Shown piece by piece: positions 24,694 through 34,687 of a DNA stretch of 64,000 nucleotides. This DNA is from Ruminococcus sp. HUN007 (GTDB lineage Bacteria > Bacillota > Clostridia > Oscillospirales > Ruminococcaceae), in the NCBI RefSeq assembly GCF_000712055.1, contig NZ_JOOA01000002.1:2232001-2296000 (forward strand), read 5' to 3'. Each line of letters opens with the position of its first letter. Within the stretch, counting starts at the first letter, position 1. Both the position numbers and the translations under genes were made by a program. Below the pieces are notes generated by a model that was not told where the DNA came from, searched no databases, and saw only the letters and a list, made by a program, of their open reading frames with translations.

Positions 24694-25869
24694 ATGGCAA
24701 AAGAAATAAAGAAAAAGACACTCGGGGTACCTGTCGGCAATGATGAAAAGCAGAAAGCTCTTGAAATGGCTATCGCCCAGATTGAAAAGACATACGGCGC
24801 AGGTGCGGTAATGCGTCTTGGTCAGACCAAGGCACTTGATGTTGAAGCTATTCCTACAGGTTCAATGACACTTGACATGGCACTCGGTATCGGCGGTGTT
24901 CCGAGAGGACGTATCGTCGAGATCTACGGACCTGAAAGTTCCGGTAAGACAACAGTTGCACTTCACGTTGTTGCTGAAGCTCAGAAAATGGGCGGAAACG
25001 CTGCGTTTATCGACGTTGAGCACGCACTTGATCCTGTTTATGCAAGCGCTCTCGGAGTCGACATAGACAATCTTCTTGTTTCACAGCCGGACAGCGGTGA
25101 ACAGGCCCTTGAAATTGCTGAAGCTCTCGTTCGTTCAGGTGCTATTGACATTCTCGTTCTCGACTCAGTTGCAGCTATGACTACAAAGGCCGAGATCGAC
25201 GGCGAAATGGGCGATCTTCACGTAGGTCAGCTTGCAAGACTCATGTCACAGGCTATGAGAAAGCTCACTTCAGTTATCTCGAAGTCAAACTGTGTTGCCA
25301 TTTTCATCAACCAGGTACGTGAAAAGATCGGTGTAATGTACGGAAATCCTGAAACAACACCGGGCGGACGTGCTCTCAAGTTCTATTCATCAGTACGAAT
25401 CGAAGTAAGAAAGGGCGAAACACTCAAGAACGGTACCGAGGTTATCGGTGCGCGTACAAAGTGTAAGGTCGTTAAGAACAAGGTAGCTCCTCCGTTCAAG
25501 GAATGTGAATTCGACATCATGTACGGTCAGGGTATTTCAAGAGTAGGTGAAGTCCTCGACCTTGCTGTTGAACTCGATATTGTCAAGAAGGGCGGCGCAT
25601 GGTTCAGCTACAACGAAACAAAGCTCGGCCAGGGACGTGACAACGCCAAGGAAGTTCTTAAGAACGATACAGCTTTAAGACTCGAGATCGAGGAAAAGAT
25701 AAAGGAAAATGCTCAGAAGCTCGCGGCTGCTACCGTTAAGGCAAAGGCTGAGGCAAAGCTTGCGGAAGCTGCAAAGGCAGCATCACAGGCTGCGGCAGCA
25801 AAGGATGACGTTTCCGTAAGTGCGGACGATGACTTCGAGGAATTCGCTCCTGCCGGTGCTGACGAGTGA
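24694..25869 (+). CDS. recA: Recombinase RecA
   Basis: The 391-residue ATPase catalyses strand exchange and activates LexA-type cleavage. Walker A is GPESSGKTT (about residues 75-83), with [10 protein letters not shown] as Walker B and the MAW-type block [12 protein letters not shown]. The C-terminus is long, Ala/Lys-rich then acidic. The start is the ATG at 24694, 6 nt after CGGAGGA; an in-frame upstream start would add non-family residues. Confidence 0.98.
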   Translation: MAKEIKKKTLGVPVGNDEKQKALEMAIAQIEKTYGAGAVMRLGQTKALDVEAIPTGSMTLDMALGIGGVPRGRIVEIYGPESSGKTTVALHVVAEAQKMGGNAAFIDVEHALDPVYASALGVDIDNLLVSQPDSGEQALEIAEALVRSGAIDILVLDSVAAMTTKAEIDGEMGDLHVGQLARLMSQAMRKLTSVISKSNCVAIFINQVREKIGVMYGNPETTPGGRALKFYSSVRIEVRKGETLKNGTEVIGARTKCKVVKNKVAPPFKECEFDIMYGQGISRVGEVLDLAVELDIVKKGGAWFSYNETKLGQGRDNAKEVLKNDTALRLEIEEKIKENAQKLAAATVKAKAEAKLAEAAKAASQAAAAKDDVSVSADDDFEEFAPAGADE

Positions 25870-26489
25870 TAATAAATTCTGTCACAAAATATAAGGGTAC
25901 GACTTATGAGGTGGTCACAGACGGTAATAAGATATATCTCCACCGTGACATAGTTGCCGATTTCGGTTTAAGACCCGGAGCGGAGATTAGTACGGAAAAG
26001 TACGGTGAAATGCTTCTTGCCTCGGACAGAAGAAGAGCCACTGAACGTGCGCTCTACCTTCTTGACTATCGTGACTACTCGTACGTTGAGCTTTTCAGGA
26101 AGCTTCGTGAAAACTACGACGAGGACATCTGCTACTACGCAGTTGACAAGCTTGTTTCCCTTGGTATGATAAATGACCGCCGTTACGCGGAAAATCTGGC
26201 CCGGAAATACATTGAAGTAAAGAAATTCGGCGCTTACCGTGCGTCGCGCGAGATGTATCAGAAGGGCCTCGACCGTGAACTGGTGGATGAGGTCTTAAGT
26301 GCCTATGAAGACGGTACCAGGGAACGTATATGTGAAATAATCAGAAAAAAATATTCCGGAAGTCTTGATGACCGCGACAAGGTCAGAAAGATGAAAAATG
26401 CGCTTGTCCGTCAGGGTTACAGCTTCGATGATATCAACGCGGCTGTGAAGATGATGGACTGTGAGGACGATGATGAATCGTATTACTGA
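25866..26489 (+). CDS. recX: Regulatory protein RecX
   Basis: The 207-residue, mostly helical protein modulates RecA filaments. It has three-helix repeats typical of RecX ([53 protein letters not shown]). It starts at a GTG that overlaps the recA stop (GTGA), the usual coupled arrangement. Confidence 0.93.
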   Translation: MIINSVTKYKGTTYEVVTDGNKIYLHRDIVADFGLRPGAEISTEKYGEMLLASDRRRATERALYLLDYRDYSYVELFRKLRENYDEDICYYAVDKLVSLGMINDRRYAENLARKYIEVKKFGAYRASREMYQKGLDRELVDEVLSAYEDGTRERICEIIRKKYSGSLDDRDKVRKMKNALVRQGYSFDDINAAVKMMDCEDDDESYY

Positions 26490-26590
26490 TAAAGCACGGA
26501 TATTTAAACATCACGGCATTCTGCTGTGGAAAACGTCTGCAGAGTCAGGCACAGACAGTAAACAATAAAAAATAAAGGTGGTATTCCAGC

Positions 26591-27934
26591 ATGCCTGTAA
26601 AAATCGGTATGGTATCCCTCGGCTGTTCCAAAAACCTTGTTGACAGTGAAAGGATGCTCTATAAGGTCCGTGAACGCGGATATGAGATAGTTACAGACCC
26701 GGCGAAAGCAAATGTGGTCATTGTCAACACCTGTGGTTTTATAAAAGAAGCCAAGGAAGAGGCGATCGAAACTATCCTTGAACTTGCAAAACTCAAGGAA
26801 GAGGGTACGGTAAAGAAAATAATCGCTACAGGATGTCTTGTCCAGAGATACAAGGAAGAATTTGAAGCGGAGTTTACAAACGAGGTGGATGCCGTTGCAG
26901 GCATCGGTTCCGAGGACGAGATCCTCAGCCTTATTGACAAGGTCCTTGCCAACGAACATGTCGTTGAGTTCAAGGACAAGCTTCTTCTCGAATGTACAGG
27001 AAAGCGAATAATTACGACACTTCCGTTCTTTACATATTTAAAGATCGCTGAAGGATGCAGCAACTGCTGCAGTTACTGTGCTATCCCGATGATAAGAGGA
27101 AAATACCGCAGTGTTCCTATGGAAGATGTCCTTGAGGAAGCAAAATGGCTTGCGGAAAACGGTATCACCGAGATCATTGTGGTTGCGCAGGATTCAACAC
27201 GCTACGGTGAAGATCTTTACGGAAAATCAAGACTTCCTGAGCTTCTGCGCGAACTCTGTAAAATAGACGGACTTAAGTGGATAAGAGTTCTTTACAGTTA
27301 TCCTGAACGCATTACTGACGAGCTTATCGACGTGATCGCGTCAGAGCCTAAGATCGTTAAATATATGGACATACCGATACAGCACAGCGACGAAAAGATA
27401 CTTAAGGCTATGGGACGCGGCGGTTCGGAAGCCGAACTCCGTGCGCTCTTTAAAAAGCTTCGTGAGAAGATAGACGGACTGGTAATAAGAACAACTCTTA
27501 TCACCGGTTTTCCGGGCGAGACCGAGGAGCAGTTCAATTCAATGGCTGAATTCATCAAGGACATGGAATTTGACAAGCTCGGCTGTTTCCCGTATTCAGA
27601 AGAAGAAGGCACAAAGGCTGCCACAATGCCTGATCAGGTGGATGAAGAGATCCGTCAGCACCGTGCCGAGATCATAATGGAACAGCAGCAGCTCATAAGC
27701 GAGCAGAAAAATCTCCGCATGATCGGAAAAACTGTTGAAGCAGTGGTCGAGGGCTTTGACCAGTGGGCTGAATGCTATTTCGGAAGAACCGCAGGGGATG
27801 CTCCTGACATTGACGGAAAGATATTCTTTGACTGTGACCACAAGCTGGAAATAGGACAGTTTGTTAATGTACACGTAAATGAATCACTGGACTACGATCT
27901 GATGGGAGAGGTGACAGATGAACCTGCCGAATAA
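26591..27934 (+). CDS. rimO: Ribosomal protein S12 methylthiotransferase RimO
   Basis: The 447-residue radical-SAM enzyme adds a methylthio group to the conserved Asp of ribosomal protein S12. The N-terminal MTTase domain has GMVSLGCSKNLVDSE and NTCGFI with Fe-S cysteines. The radical-SAM core carries C-x3-C-x2-C in GCSNCCSYCAIP, and a TRAM domain ends the protein. It is first in a pair with pgsA. Confidence 0.96.
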   Translation: MPVKIGMVSLGCSKNLVDSERMLYKVRERGYEIVTDPAKANVVIVNTCGFIKEAKEEAIETILELAKLKEEGTVKKIIATGCLVQRYKEEFEAEFTNEVDAVAGIGSEDEILSLIDKVLANEHVVEFKDKLLLECTGKRIITTLPFFTYLKIAEGCSNCCSYCAIPMIRGKYRSVPMEDVLEEAKWLAENGITEIIVVAQDSTRYGEDLYGKSRLPELLRELCKIDGLKWIRVLYSYPERITDELIDVIASEPKIVKYMDIPIQHSDEKILKAMGRGGSEAELRALFKKLREKIDGLVIRTTLITGFPGETEEQFNSMAEFIKDMEFDKLGCFPYSEEEGTKAATMPDQVDEEIRQHRAEIIMEQQQLISEQKNLRMIGKTVEAVVEGFDQWAECYFGRTAGDAPDIDGKIFFDCDHKLEIGQFVNVHVNESLDYDLMGEVTDEPAE

Positions 27935-28466
27935 ACTTACGCTTTTAAGAGCGATACTTGTACCGTTTTTCATTCTGTTTTTCTATCTGGAACAGGTTCC
28001 GGGAAATTATATTATAGCATTTGTTATATTCGCTGTGGCGTCATTTACCGATTTTCTTGACGGACACATCGCAAGAAAGCAGGGACTTGTGACCACTTTC
28101 GGTAAATTCCTTGACCCGCTTGCAGACAAGGTCCTCGTTGTATCAGCGCTCTGCTGCTTTACGGAAAAGGGACTTATGTCAGCTATCCCGCTTATCATCA
28201 TAGTTGCAAGGGAATTCATGGTATCAGGACTCCGTCTTGTTACTGCAAATGAAGGAGTTGTCGTGGCTGCCGGCATATGGGGCAAGCTCAAGACAGCGTT
28301 TACAATGGTTGCAATCGTAGCTATCCTTCTTTTCTGCTGTGCAGGAGTTACTGAAAAGTTTGAAGTCATTTCAGATGTACTTATCTGGATCTCGACAGCG
28401 CTGACTGTGATTTCCGGCGGAGTATACCTTAAGGGTTACTGGAAATACATTGACACAGATAAATAA
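27918..28466 (+). CDS. pgsA: CDP-diacylglycerol-glycerol-3-phosphate 3-phosphatidyltransferase
   Basis: The 182-residue membrane enzyme makes phosphatidylglycerol phosphate. The CDP-alcohol transferase motif D-x2-DG-x2-AR-x8-G-x3-D-x3-D is present (DFLDGHIARKQGLVTTFG, then FLDPLADK). Its start lies inside rimO, overlapping by 17 bp, so it is translationally coupled; rimO-pgsA is a common Firmicutes pair. Confidence 0.95.
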   Translation: MNLPNKLTLLRAILVPFFILFFYLEQVPGNYIIAFVIFAVASFTDFLDGHIARKQGLVTTFGKFLDPLADKVLVVSALCCFTEKGLMSAIPLIIIVAREFMVSGLRLVTANEGVVVAAGIWGKLKTAFTMVAIVAILLFCCAGVTEKFEVISDVLIWISTALTVISGGVYLKGYWKYIDTDK

Positions 28467-28554
28467 TACAGTTCAATACACATGACGGAGTTTTCAGATA
28501 TCCGTTCTCTGACACGGTTTCTTAAATGTACTTACACGAGGAGGAATAATTATC

Positions 28555-29949
28555 ATGTTGCTCTACAACACGATGACAAGAAAAAAAGAAGAATTCAGAC
28601 CGCTTACCGACGGAGTCGTTAATATCTATGCCTGCGGACCAACGGTTTACAACTACATCCACATAGGAAACGCGAGACCTATCTGTTCTTTCGATGTTCT
28701 CAGAAGATACCTTAAGTACCGCGGCTATCAGGTAAAGTACGTTCAGAACTTTACTGACGTTGATGACAAGATCATTAAGAAGGCAAACGAGGAAGGCGTT
28801 GAATCCATCGAGATCTCAGAAAAGTACATTGCCGAGTACAAGAAGGATGCTCACGGCCTTAACGTTATGGATGCAGACGTTCATCCGAAGGTAACAGAGA
28901 GCATGGATATCATCATCGATATCGTAAAAACTCTCGTTGACAAGGGATTTGCCTATGAGTCAAACGGCGACGTTTACTTCAGAACATCAAAATTCCCTGA
29001 ATACGGCAAGCTCTCAAAAATGCCTATAGATGAGCTTAAGGCAGGCGCAAGAATAGATGTAAGCGAACACAAGGAAGATCCTCTTGACTTTGCAGTATGG
29101 AAGGCTGCCAAGCCGGGCGAACCGTACTGGGATTCTCCGTGGGGCAAGGGCAGACCGGGCTGGCATATCGAGTGCTCGGCAATGTCACGTTTCCACATCG
29201 GAAATACTCTTGACATCCACTGCGGCGGACAGGATCTTATCTTCCCGCATCACGAAAATGAAATAGCACAGAGCGAGGCTGCTACAGGAAGTCCGCTTGC
29301 AAATTACTGGATGCACAACGGCTATATCAACGTTGACAACCAGAAGATGTCCAAGTCACTCGGCAACTTCTTCACAGCACGTGAAGTGGCTGAAAAGTAC
29401 GGCTACGAAGTTGTACGCTACATGATGGTACAGGCACATTACAGAAGCCCTATCAACTACTGCGTTGAACTTCTTGAATCATGCAAGGCGTCTCTTGAAA
29501 GACTTTACAACTGCCGCAATACTCTTGACAGTGCGATTGCAGTTGCAAAGAGCGGTGAAGTAAGCGCTGAAGCAAAGGCTCTTTTCGATAAAAGAAGAGA
29601 ACAGTTCATTGCGGCTATGGACGACGACCTAAACACAGCCGATGCTATAACAGCTGTTTTCGAACTTGTACGTGATCTTAACACGATGTCTGCTGACAGC
29701 AGCACATCAAAGGAACAGCTCGAAGCCGGTGCGGCAGTATTTGATGAGCTTACAGGCGTACTCGGACTCCTTTACAACAGAAACAAGGAGGAAGAGATCC
29801 CGGCTGAGATCCTTGAGCTTGTCGAACAGAGAAAGACAGCAAGAAAGGAAAAGAATTTTGCTCTTGCAGACGAACTCCGTGACAGAATAGCTTCTCTTGG
29901 CTATATCGTTGAGGAAACAAGACAGGGCACTAAGATAAAGAAGAAGTGA
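28555..29949 (+). CDS. cysS: Cysteinyl-tRNA synthetase
   Basis: The 464-residue class I synthetase has the HIGH variant YIHIGNARP (about 34-42), zinc ligands starting at C28 (YACGPTVYNY) and GWHIECSAM plus HHENE, and KMSKSLGN (about 264-271). Length matches the bacterial enzyme, and GAGGAG precedes the ATG. Confidence 0.97.
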   Translation: MLLYNTMTRKKEEFRPLTDGVVNIYACGPTVYNYIHIGNARPICSFDVLRRYLKYRGYQVKYVQNFTDVDDKIIKKANEEGVESIEISEKYIAEYKKDAHGLNVMDADVHPKVTESMDIIIDIVKTLVDKGFAYESNGDVYFRTSKFPEYGKLSKMPIDELKAGARIDVSEHKEDPLDFAVWKAAKPGEPYWDSPWGKGRPGWHIECSAMSRFHIGNTLDIHCGGQDLIFPHHENEIAQSEAATGSPLANYWMHNGYINVDNQKMSKSLGNFFTAREVAEKYGYEVVRYMMVQAHYRSPINYCVELLESCKASLERLYNCRNTLDSAIAVAKSGEVSAEAKALFDKRREQFIAAMDDDLNTADAITAVFELVRDLNTMSADSSTSKEQLEAGAAVFDELTGVLGLLYNRNKEEEIPAEILELVEQRKTARKEKNFALADELRDRIASLGYIVEETRQGTKIKKK

Positions 29950-29968
29950 TAATGCAAAGGAGAGCGCA

Positions 29969-30817
29969 GTGAAAGGGAGTACAGGAAAAATTATAAAAAC
30001 AGCCTTTATAGCGATGATAGTGCTGACGGCATCGATGATTGCTGCAACTGTTGTAAACATCTCGAAACTCGAAGGAAATATGGCACTGTCAGGAAAAGAG
30101 ATATTGATTCAGAAAGATACTCTTGAAGGCAGAATCGCCGATGATGCGACGGTAGCAGTCATTTCAACAAGTCTCGGTGATATGGCAGCGGAACTGTATC
30201 CGCAGTGCGCGCCTGAAACGGTTGCAAATTTCAGAAAGCTTGCCGATTCAGGATACTATAAGGAAACTTTTGTTTATTCAGTGAACCATGGCCTGAATGC
30301 CGGTCTCGGAAGCAAATTCTCGGACGGAACATTTCCGAAGGAATATGACGAAAGCATTGAAAAGACAGAACCTGAGATCACAAAGGATCTTTGGCCGTTA
30401 AAGGGTGCGCTGCTTTCAGCAGGTCTTACTCAGGGCACATTATGGAGAGGTCAGATAACCTACAGCGGAAGCCGGTTCATTATCCCGGGATCCATAGACT
30501 TTGAAGAAGAGGACACAAAGAAAACTCTGGATTCATATCTTAATCTTTCTGACGAGGATAAGCAGAGCAATCCTGAAGCCTTTGAAGTTACCCAAAACCT
30601 TATTGATATGTTCCGGAAATACGGCGGCACTCCGAATGTTTCACAGCAGATAACTGTTTTCGGACAGATTTTTGACGGCTGGGATGTACTCGACAGCATT
30701 CTGAATGTTCCGGTCGATGAAAATAAACTTTGTCCGTTATCCGAAATTGAAATAACTGATGTAAAAGTTATGACATATTCCGAGTATACTAAGAATCAGG
30801 CTAAGCCGGCTAAGTGA
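29969..30817 (+). CDS. Membrane-anchored cyclophilin-like protein, active site degenerate
   Basis: The 282-residue protein has an N-terminal anchor (about 10-32) and a cyclophilin-like body (VAVISTSLGDMAAELYPQCAPETVANFRKLADSGYY, end FGQIFDGWDVLDSI). Where active enzymes have FHRVI it reads YSVNHG, and the QGGD block is missing, so prolyl isomerase activity is doubtful. It starts at GTG after AAAGGAGA. A second, intact cyclophilin follows 330 bp downstream. Confidence 0.8.
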   Translation: MKGSTGKIIKTAFIAMIVLTASMIAATVVNISKLEGNMALSGKEILIQKDTLEGRIADDATVAVISTSLGDMAAELYPQCAPETVANFRKLADSGYYKETFVYSVNHGLNAGLGSKFSDGTFPKEYDESIEKTEPEITKDLWPLKGALLSAGLTQGTLWRGQITYSGSRFIIPGSIDFEEEDTKKTLDSYLNLSDEDKQSNPEAFEVTQNLIDMFRKYGGTPNVSQQITVFGQIFDGWDVLDSILNVPVDENKLCPLSEIEITDVKVMTYSEYTKNQAKPAK

Positions 30818-30884
30818 ACGGGCGGACAGGATCCTGTTTTTCGGAAAACCAAAGCGGCGGGAATGATTTTACATTCACTGTAAT

Positions 30885-30917
30885 AAAAGCACTGGTCTGC
30901 ACAGATCAGTGCTTTTT
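30885..30917 (+). terminator. Intrinsic terminator after the cyclophilin-like gene
   Basis: AAAAGCACTG..TCTG pairs with AGATCAGTGCTTTT; a T-rich tail follows. Confidence 0.85.
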
Positions 30918-31004
30918 CTTTGTTTGTATATGCGCAAAACAAAGTGCTTCCGATAGTGTAAAGTTATACGACTTTACAAAAATGACAGTCTTTTAAAAAT
31001 TGAC

Positions 31005-31033
31005 TTTACAAATTTACAGTATTGTAGTATAAT
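31005..31033 (+). promoter_or_regulatory. Promoter of the cyclophilin lipoprotein
   Basis: TTTACA, 17 bp and TATAAT. The leader of about 105 nt includes CAGTGCCTTTTTTG, which with the upstream CACTG could form a weak attenuator-like hairpin. Confidence 0.6.
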
Positions 31034-31144
31034 AAAAGTTGCACACTGAGTTAATAGATACTGTATCATCACAGTGCCTTTTTTGTGCATATAACGGATG
31101 ACTCTAAAAACGGTTCATCCCTGATAATTCTTAGGAGTATTATT

Positions 31145-31918
31145 ATGATAATGAAGAAGTTTCCTGTTAAAGCTGCTGCCGTAATACTTGCGACAGCATT
31201 ATTTGCGGCCTCTCTCGGAGGGTGCGGAAAGAAATCGCCGGGCTATACAATGTACAGCGGCAGTTCAAAAGCAGAAACCTATGATATTAACGGAAGCAAT
31301 GTATCCTACACAGACATTGCCAACTACACTCAGCCTGAAAAAGGTGAAGAGATAGTTGTAATGACAATAAAGGACAAGGGAACAGTTAAGTTCAAGCTTT
31401 TCCCTGATCTTCTTCCGCGTGCATGTGCAAACTTTGTCGGCCATGTTGTAAACGAGGATTATAACGGACTTTCATTCCACCGTGTCATTGCTGATTTCAT
31501 GATTCAGGGCGGAGACCCGCAGGGCAACGGACAGGGCGGAGAAAGTATATGGGGAGGCAGATTTGACGGTGGTACCACCGATTATCTCTGCAATGTCAAG
31601 GGGGCTCTTGCGTACGCAAACAGCGGCTCTACAAGTACCGACGGAAGCCAGTTCTACATTGTTGTAGGACAGAAATTCACTGACGGAGAAGTATTTGAAA
31701 AATACAAGGCACCGAATTTCAATTACACTGAAACAGCGCGAAACGCTTATTTCACAGAAGGCGGTGCACCGTGGCTTGACGGCGGTTACACAGTATTCGG
31801 ACAGGTCATCGAAGGAATGGAAATAGTTGAAGACATTTGCAATAACACAGTTGTCGATTCCCAGGATAAACCACTTGATGATGTAATTATCGAAAAAGCT
31901 GAAGTAGTAAGCTACTGA
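31145..31918 (+). CDS. Peptidyl-prolyl cis-trans isomerase lipoprotein (cyclophilin type)
   Basis: The 257-residue lipoprotein has a signal peptide ending SLGGCG and a full cyclophilin domain. The active-site block is intact: FHRVIADFMIQGGDPQGNG, with GALAYANSG and SQFYIVVG further on. It should assist folding of secreted proteins at the outer face of the membrane. The ATG at 31145 follows TTAGGAG; the frame extends upstream into the leader without a ribosome site. Confidence 0.93.
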   Translation: MIMKKFPVKAAAVILATALFAASLGGCGKKSPGYTMYSGSSKAETYDINGSNVSYTDIANYTQPEKGEEIVVMTIKDKGTVKFKLFPDLLPRACANFVGHVVNEDYNGLSFHRVIADFMIQGGDPQGNGQGGESIWGGRFDGGTTDYLCNVKGALAYANSGSTSTDGSQFYIVVGQKFTDGEVFEKYKAPNFNYTETARNAYFTEGGAPWLDGGYTVFGQVIEGMEIVEDICNNTVVDSQDKPLDDVIIEKAEVVSY

Positions 31919-31959
31919 TCAGAGAACCCAGTAAGTAAAAAGTTTAAGGGGAGAAAATT

Positions 31960-33246
31960 TTGGACAAGTTTGTTGTAAAAGGCGGAAACAGACTGCATGG
32001 TGATATTTACGTCAGTGGTGCCAAGAATGCAGCGGTGGCAATAATTCCTGCGGTTATCCTTTCGGATGAGCCTTGTACTCTTGAAAACGTCCCTGATATC
32101 AGCGACGTTTCCATAGGTTTAAAAATACTCAGGGAAATGGGCGCAAAGGTTGAGATGGTTGACAAAACTACATTCACCATCGATGCCACACATCTTATGA
32201 ATTCAGAAGTTCCGTATGACATGGCCCGCAAGATGCGTGCATCCTACTACTTTTTAGGTGCCTGTCTCGGAAAATTCAATAAAGCAATGGTTTCAATGCC
32301 GGGCGGCTGCCCTCTTGGCGACAGACCGATCGACATGCACCTCAAGGCGTTTGAGACGCTCGGTGCAAAAGTCGGTATTGTAAACGGAGTTGTCAACGTT
32401 GAAACAGATCATCTTTACGGCGGACACATCTACTTTGACAAGGTATCCGTAGGTGCAACCATGAATGCCATTCTTGCAGCTGCAAGAGCTGATGGTCTCA
32501 CCATAATCGAAAACGCTGCAAGAGAACCTCACATAGTTGACCTTGCAAACTTCCTCAACTCAATGGGGGCTGACATCATGGGCGCCGGTACTGACGTCAT
32601 CAAGATCCGCGGCGTTAAGTATCTCAGAGGAACTACCTACTCAATAGTTCCGGATCAGATCGAAGCCGGTACATACATGATCGCTGCAGCGGCAACACAC
32701 GGCGACGTTATGATCCGCAATGTTATTCCTAAGCATCTTGAGTCCATCACAGCAAAGCTTATCAAGATAGGCGTTAATGTAGAGGAGTTTGATGATGCTG
32801 TACGTGTATGGACATCACGTCCTCTTGTAAAGACCAACATCAAGACAAGTCCTCATCCGGGATTCCCGACAGACATGCAGCCTCAGATCGCAACTCTTCT
32901 CACACTTGTTGACGGACCGAGTCTTGTTACCGAGACTATCTGGGACAGCCGTTTCGCTTATGTTGAGGAGCTCAGAAGAATGGGTGCCAACATCACTATT
33001 GACGGCAAGGTTGCAATCATCGAAGGCACAGGAAGCCTTAAGGGCGCTCCGGTCAAGGCATGTGACTTAAGAGCCGGTGCTGCGCTTATCATAGCAGGTC
33101 TTGCTGCTGAAGGCGTTACCGAGATAGAAGACATTCACCATATTGAACGCGGATACGAGAACATGGACGGAAAGCTCAGAGGAATCGGAGCTGACATTGA
33201 AAAAAGATATTTTCCGGAGGAAAATGCAGCAGTAAAGAGCTCATGA
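31960..33246 (+). CDS. murA: UDP-N-acetylglucosamine 1-carboxyvinyltransferase
   Basis: The 428-residue enzyme transfers enolpyruvate to UDP-GlcNAc, the first step of peptidoglycan synthesis. The N-terminal KGGNRLHGDIYVSGAKNAA and the loop PGGCPLGDRPIDMH with the catalytic Cys (fosfomycin target) are present. It starts at TTG after GGGGAGA. It is followed at 22 bp by the WalJ-like gene. Confidence 0.95.
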   Translation: MDKFVVKGGNRLHGDIYVSGAKNAAVAIIPAVILSDEPCTLENVPDISDVSIGLKILREMGAKVEMVDKTTFTIDATHLMNSEVPYDMARKMRASYYFLGACLGKFNKAMVSMPGGCPLGDRPIDMHLKAFETLGAKVGIVNGVVNVETDHLYGGHIYFDKVSVGATMNAILAAARADGLTIIENAAREPHIVDLANFLNSMGADIMGAGTDVIKIRGVKYLRGTTYSIVPDQIEAGTYMIAAAATHGDVMIRNVIPKHLESITAKLIKIGVNVEEFDDAVRVWTSRPLVKTNIKTSPHPGFPTDMQPQIATLLTLVDGPSLVTETIWDSRFAYVEELRRMGANITIDGKVAIIEGTGSLKGAPVKACDLRAGAALIIAGLAAEGVTEIEDIHHIERGYENMDGKLRGIGADIEKRYFPEENAAVKSS

Positions 33247-33268
33247 TCCCGACCGATAGAGGTAAATT

Positions 33269-34051
33269 ATGAATGCTATTTATCCTTTGTTCAGTTCAAG
33301 CAAGGGAAATGCAATATTTATAGGAAACAGCCAGAGGGGAATACTTATTGACTGCGGTGTTTCATACAAACGCCTTGAGGCGGCTATGAAACGGTGCGGT
33401 CTTGATATTTCCGCAGTTAAGGCTGTTTTTATTACGCATGAGCACGGAGATCACATCAAGGGTCTGCCGGTGCTCACCAAAAAACAGTCTGTTAAGGTCT
33501 ATGCTCAGTCGATGATCCTGAGAAAACTGTTTACAGACAATCTGATACACGAAAATTCACAGGCTCTGGAGATAAATATATCGGCAGAGCTTTTTGATAT
33601 GAAGGTAACAGCCTTCGATACACCGCACGATGCACTTCAGAGCTGCGGATACCGTGTGGATTTTGCTGACGGTTCCTCATGTGCCGTTTGCACTGATCTC
33701 GGATGCGTGACTGAAGCAGTCGATGCTGCAGTTCTCGGCGTGGGAACGGTACTTCTCGAGTCCAATTACGACGAGGATATGATGCTTTTCGGAAGATATC
33801 CGCGGCAGCTCAAGCAGAGGATATGCTCCGAAAGAGGACATCTTTCAAATGACGCAAGTTCCGATCAGGCGTTCAGACTCGTCAGACACGGAACGAAGAA
33901 CCTGATCCTGGGACATCTCAGCGAAGAAAATAACACGCCCGAGCTTGCCGAGAGTGCGGTCACAGGCAGACTTTCGGGATTTGTACGGGACCGTGACTAT
34001 TTTCTCATGGTTGCAAAACCGGAAACGACCGGAGACATGGTGGTGATCTGA
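33269..34051 (+). CDS. WalJ/YycJ-like metallo-beta-lactamase-fold hydrolase
   Basis: The 260-residue protein starts with the family block PLFSSSKGNAIFIG and carries the metal motif THEHGDH (about 56-62), CTDLG and a late GHLS. Homologues of the YycJ type act as exonucleases linked to cell-wall and DNA-repair phenotypes in Firmicutes. Its position beside rlmH matches the conserved order near the wal region. Confidence 0.9.
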   Translation: MNAIYPLFSSSKGNAIFIGNSQRGILIDCGVSYKRLEAAMKRCGLDISAVKAVFITHEHGDHIKGLPVLTKKQSVKVYAQSMILRKLFTDNLIHENSQALEINISAELFDMKVTAFDTPHDALQSCGYRVDFADGSSCAVCTDLGCVTEAVDAAVLGVGTVLLESNYDEDMMLFGRYPRQLKQRICSERGHLSNDASSDQAFRLVRHGTKNLILGHLSEENNTPELAESAVTGRLSGFVRDRDYFLMVAKPETTGDMVVI

Positions 34052-34052
34052 C

Positions 34053-34529
34053 ATGATGAACATAAACCTCATAGCAGTCGGTAAACTCAAGGAAGATTAT
34101 CTTCGTGCAGCCTCTGCGGAATATTCCAAGAGGCTTCAGGCGTTCTGCACACTTAAGATCACTGAGATCGATGAATGCAGGCTGTCAGACCGTCCGTCCG
34201 GTACAGAAATAAAAAACGCCCTTGAGACCGAGGCAAAGAGCATCATGAAGCATGCGCGCGGATTCATTGTACCGATGTGTATTGAGGGCAGGCAGATAAA
34301 AAGCGAAGCTCTTTCGGAAAAATTCGAAAACATTGCACTTTCAGGATGCAGTGAGATCTCATTTATTATAGGAAGCTCGTACGGCTTGGCTGATTCGGTT
34401 AAGAATGCCGGTTCGTTCAGACTTTCCATGTCCGAAATGACATTTCCGCATCAGCTTGCAAGGATCATGCTTCTGGAACAGATCTACAGAGCTTTTATGA
34501 TCCAGGCAGGAAAAAGTTATCATAAATAG
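34053..34529 (+). CDS. rlmH: 23S rRNA pseudouridine-1915 N3-methyltransferase RlmH
   Basis: The 158-residue SPOUT methyltransferase ends in the family block FPHQLARIMLLEQIYRAFMI followed by GKSYHK, and carries the SAM-binding FIIGSSYGL. It starts one base after the stop of the WalJ-like gene; ATG codons at 34053 and 34056 are both possible. Confidence 0.95.
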   Translation: MMNINLIAVGKLKEDYLRAASAEYSKRLQAFCTLKITEIDECRLSDRPSGTEIKNALETEAKSIMKHARGFIVPMCIEGRQIKSEALSEKFENIALSGCSEISFIIGSSYGLADSVKNAGSFRLSMSEMTFPHQLARIMLLEQIYRAFMIQAGKSYHK

Positions 34530-34539
34530 TATCTTATCA

Positions 34540-34571
34540 GCACAGCCATAGACAACGACTGTGCATTTTTT
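34540..34571 (+). terminator. Intrinsic terminator after rlmH
   Basis: GCACAG pairs with CTGTGC across a 13-nt loop, followed by ATTTTTTG. Confidence 0.75.
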
Positions 34572-34588
34572 GTATTCACCGGGAAAAC

Positions 34589-34664
34589 GGGAAGAAGTCC
34601 TGCACGCTTCCACCCTCCGGAGTCCGCCGGATCAGGACTGCCGGTCTGATCAGTGTTTTCCTTA
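34589..34664 (+). repeat. Palindromic intergenic repeat, copy 5 (partial)
   Basis: Only the right half is recognisable: AGTCCTGCACGCTTCCACCC, a third hairpin around GTCCGCCGGATCAGGAC, and the terminus GATCAGTGTTTTCCTTA. Confidence 0.65.
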
Positions 34665-34687
34665 ATTTAAAAAAGGGGTTATCGAGT

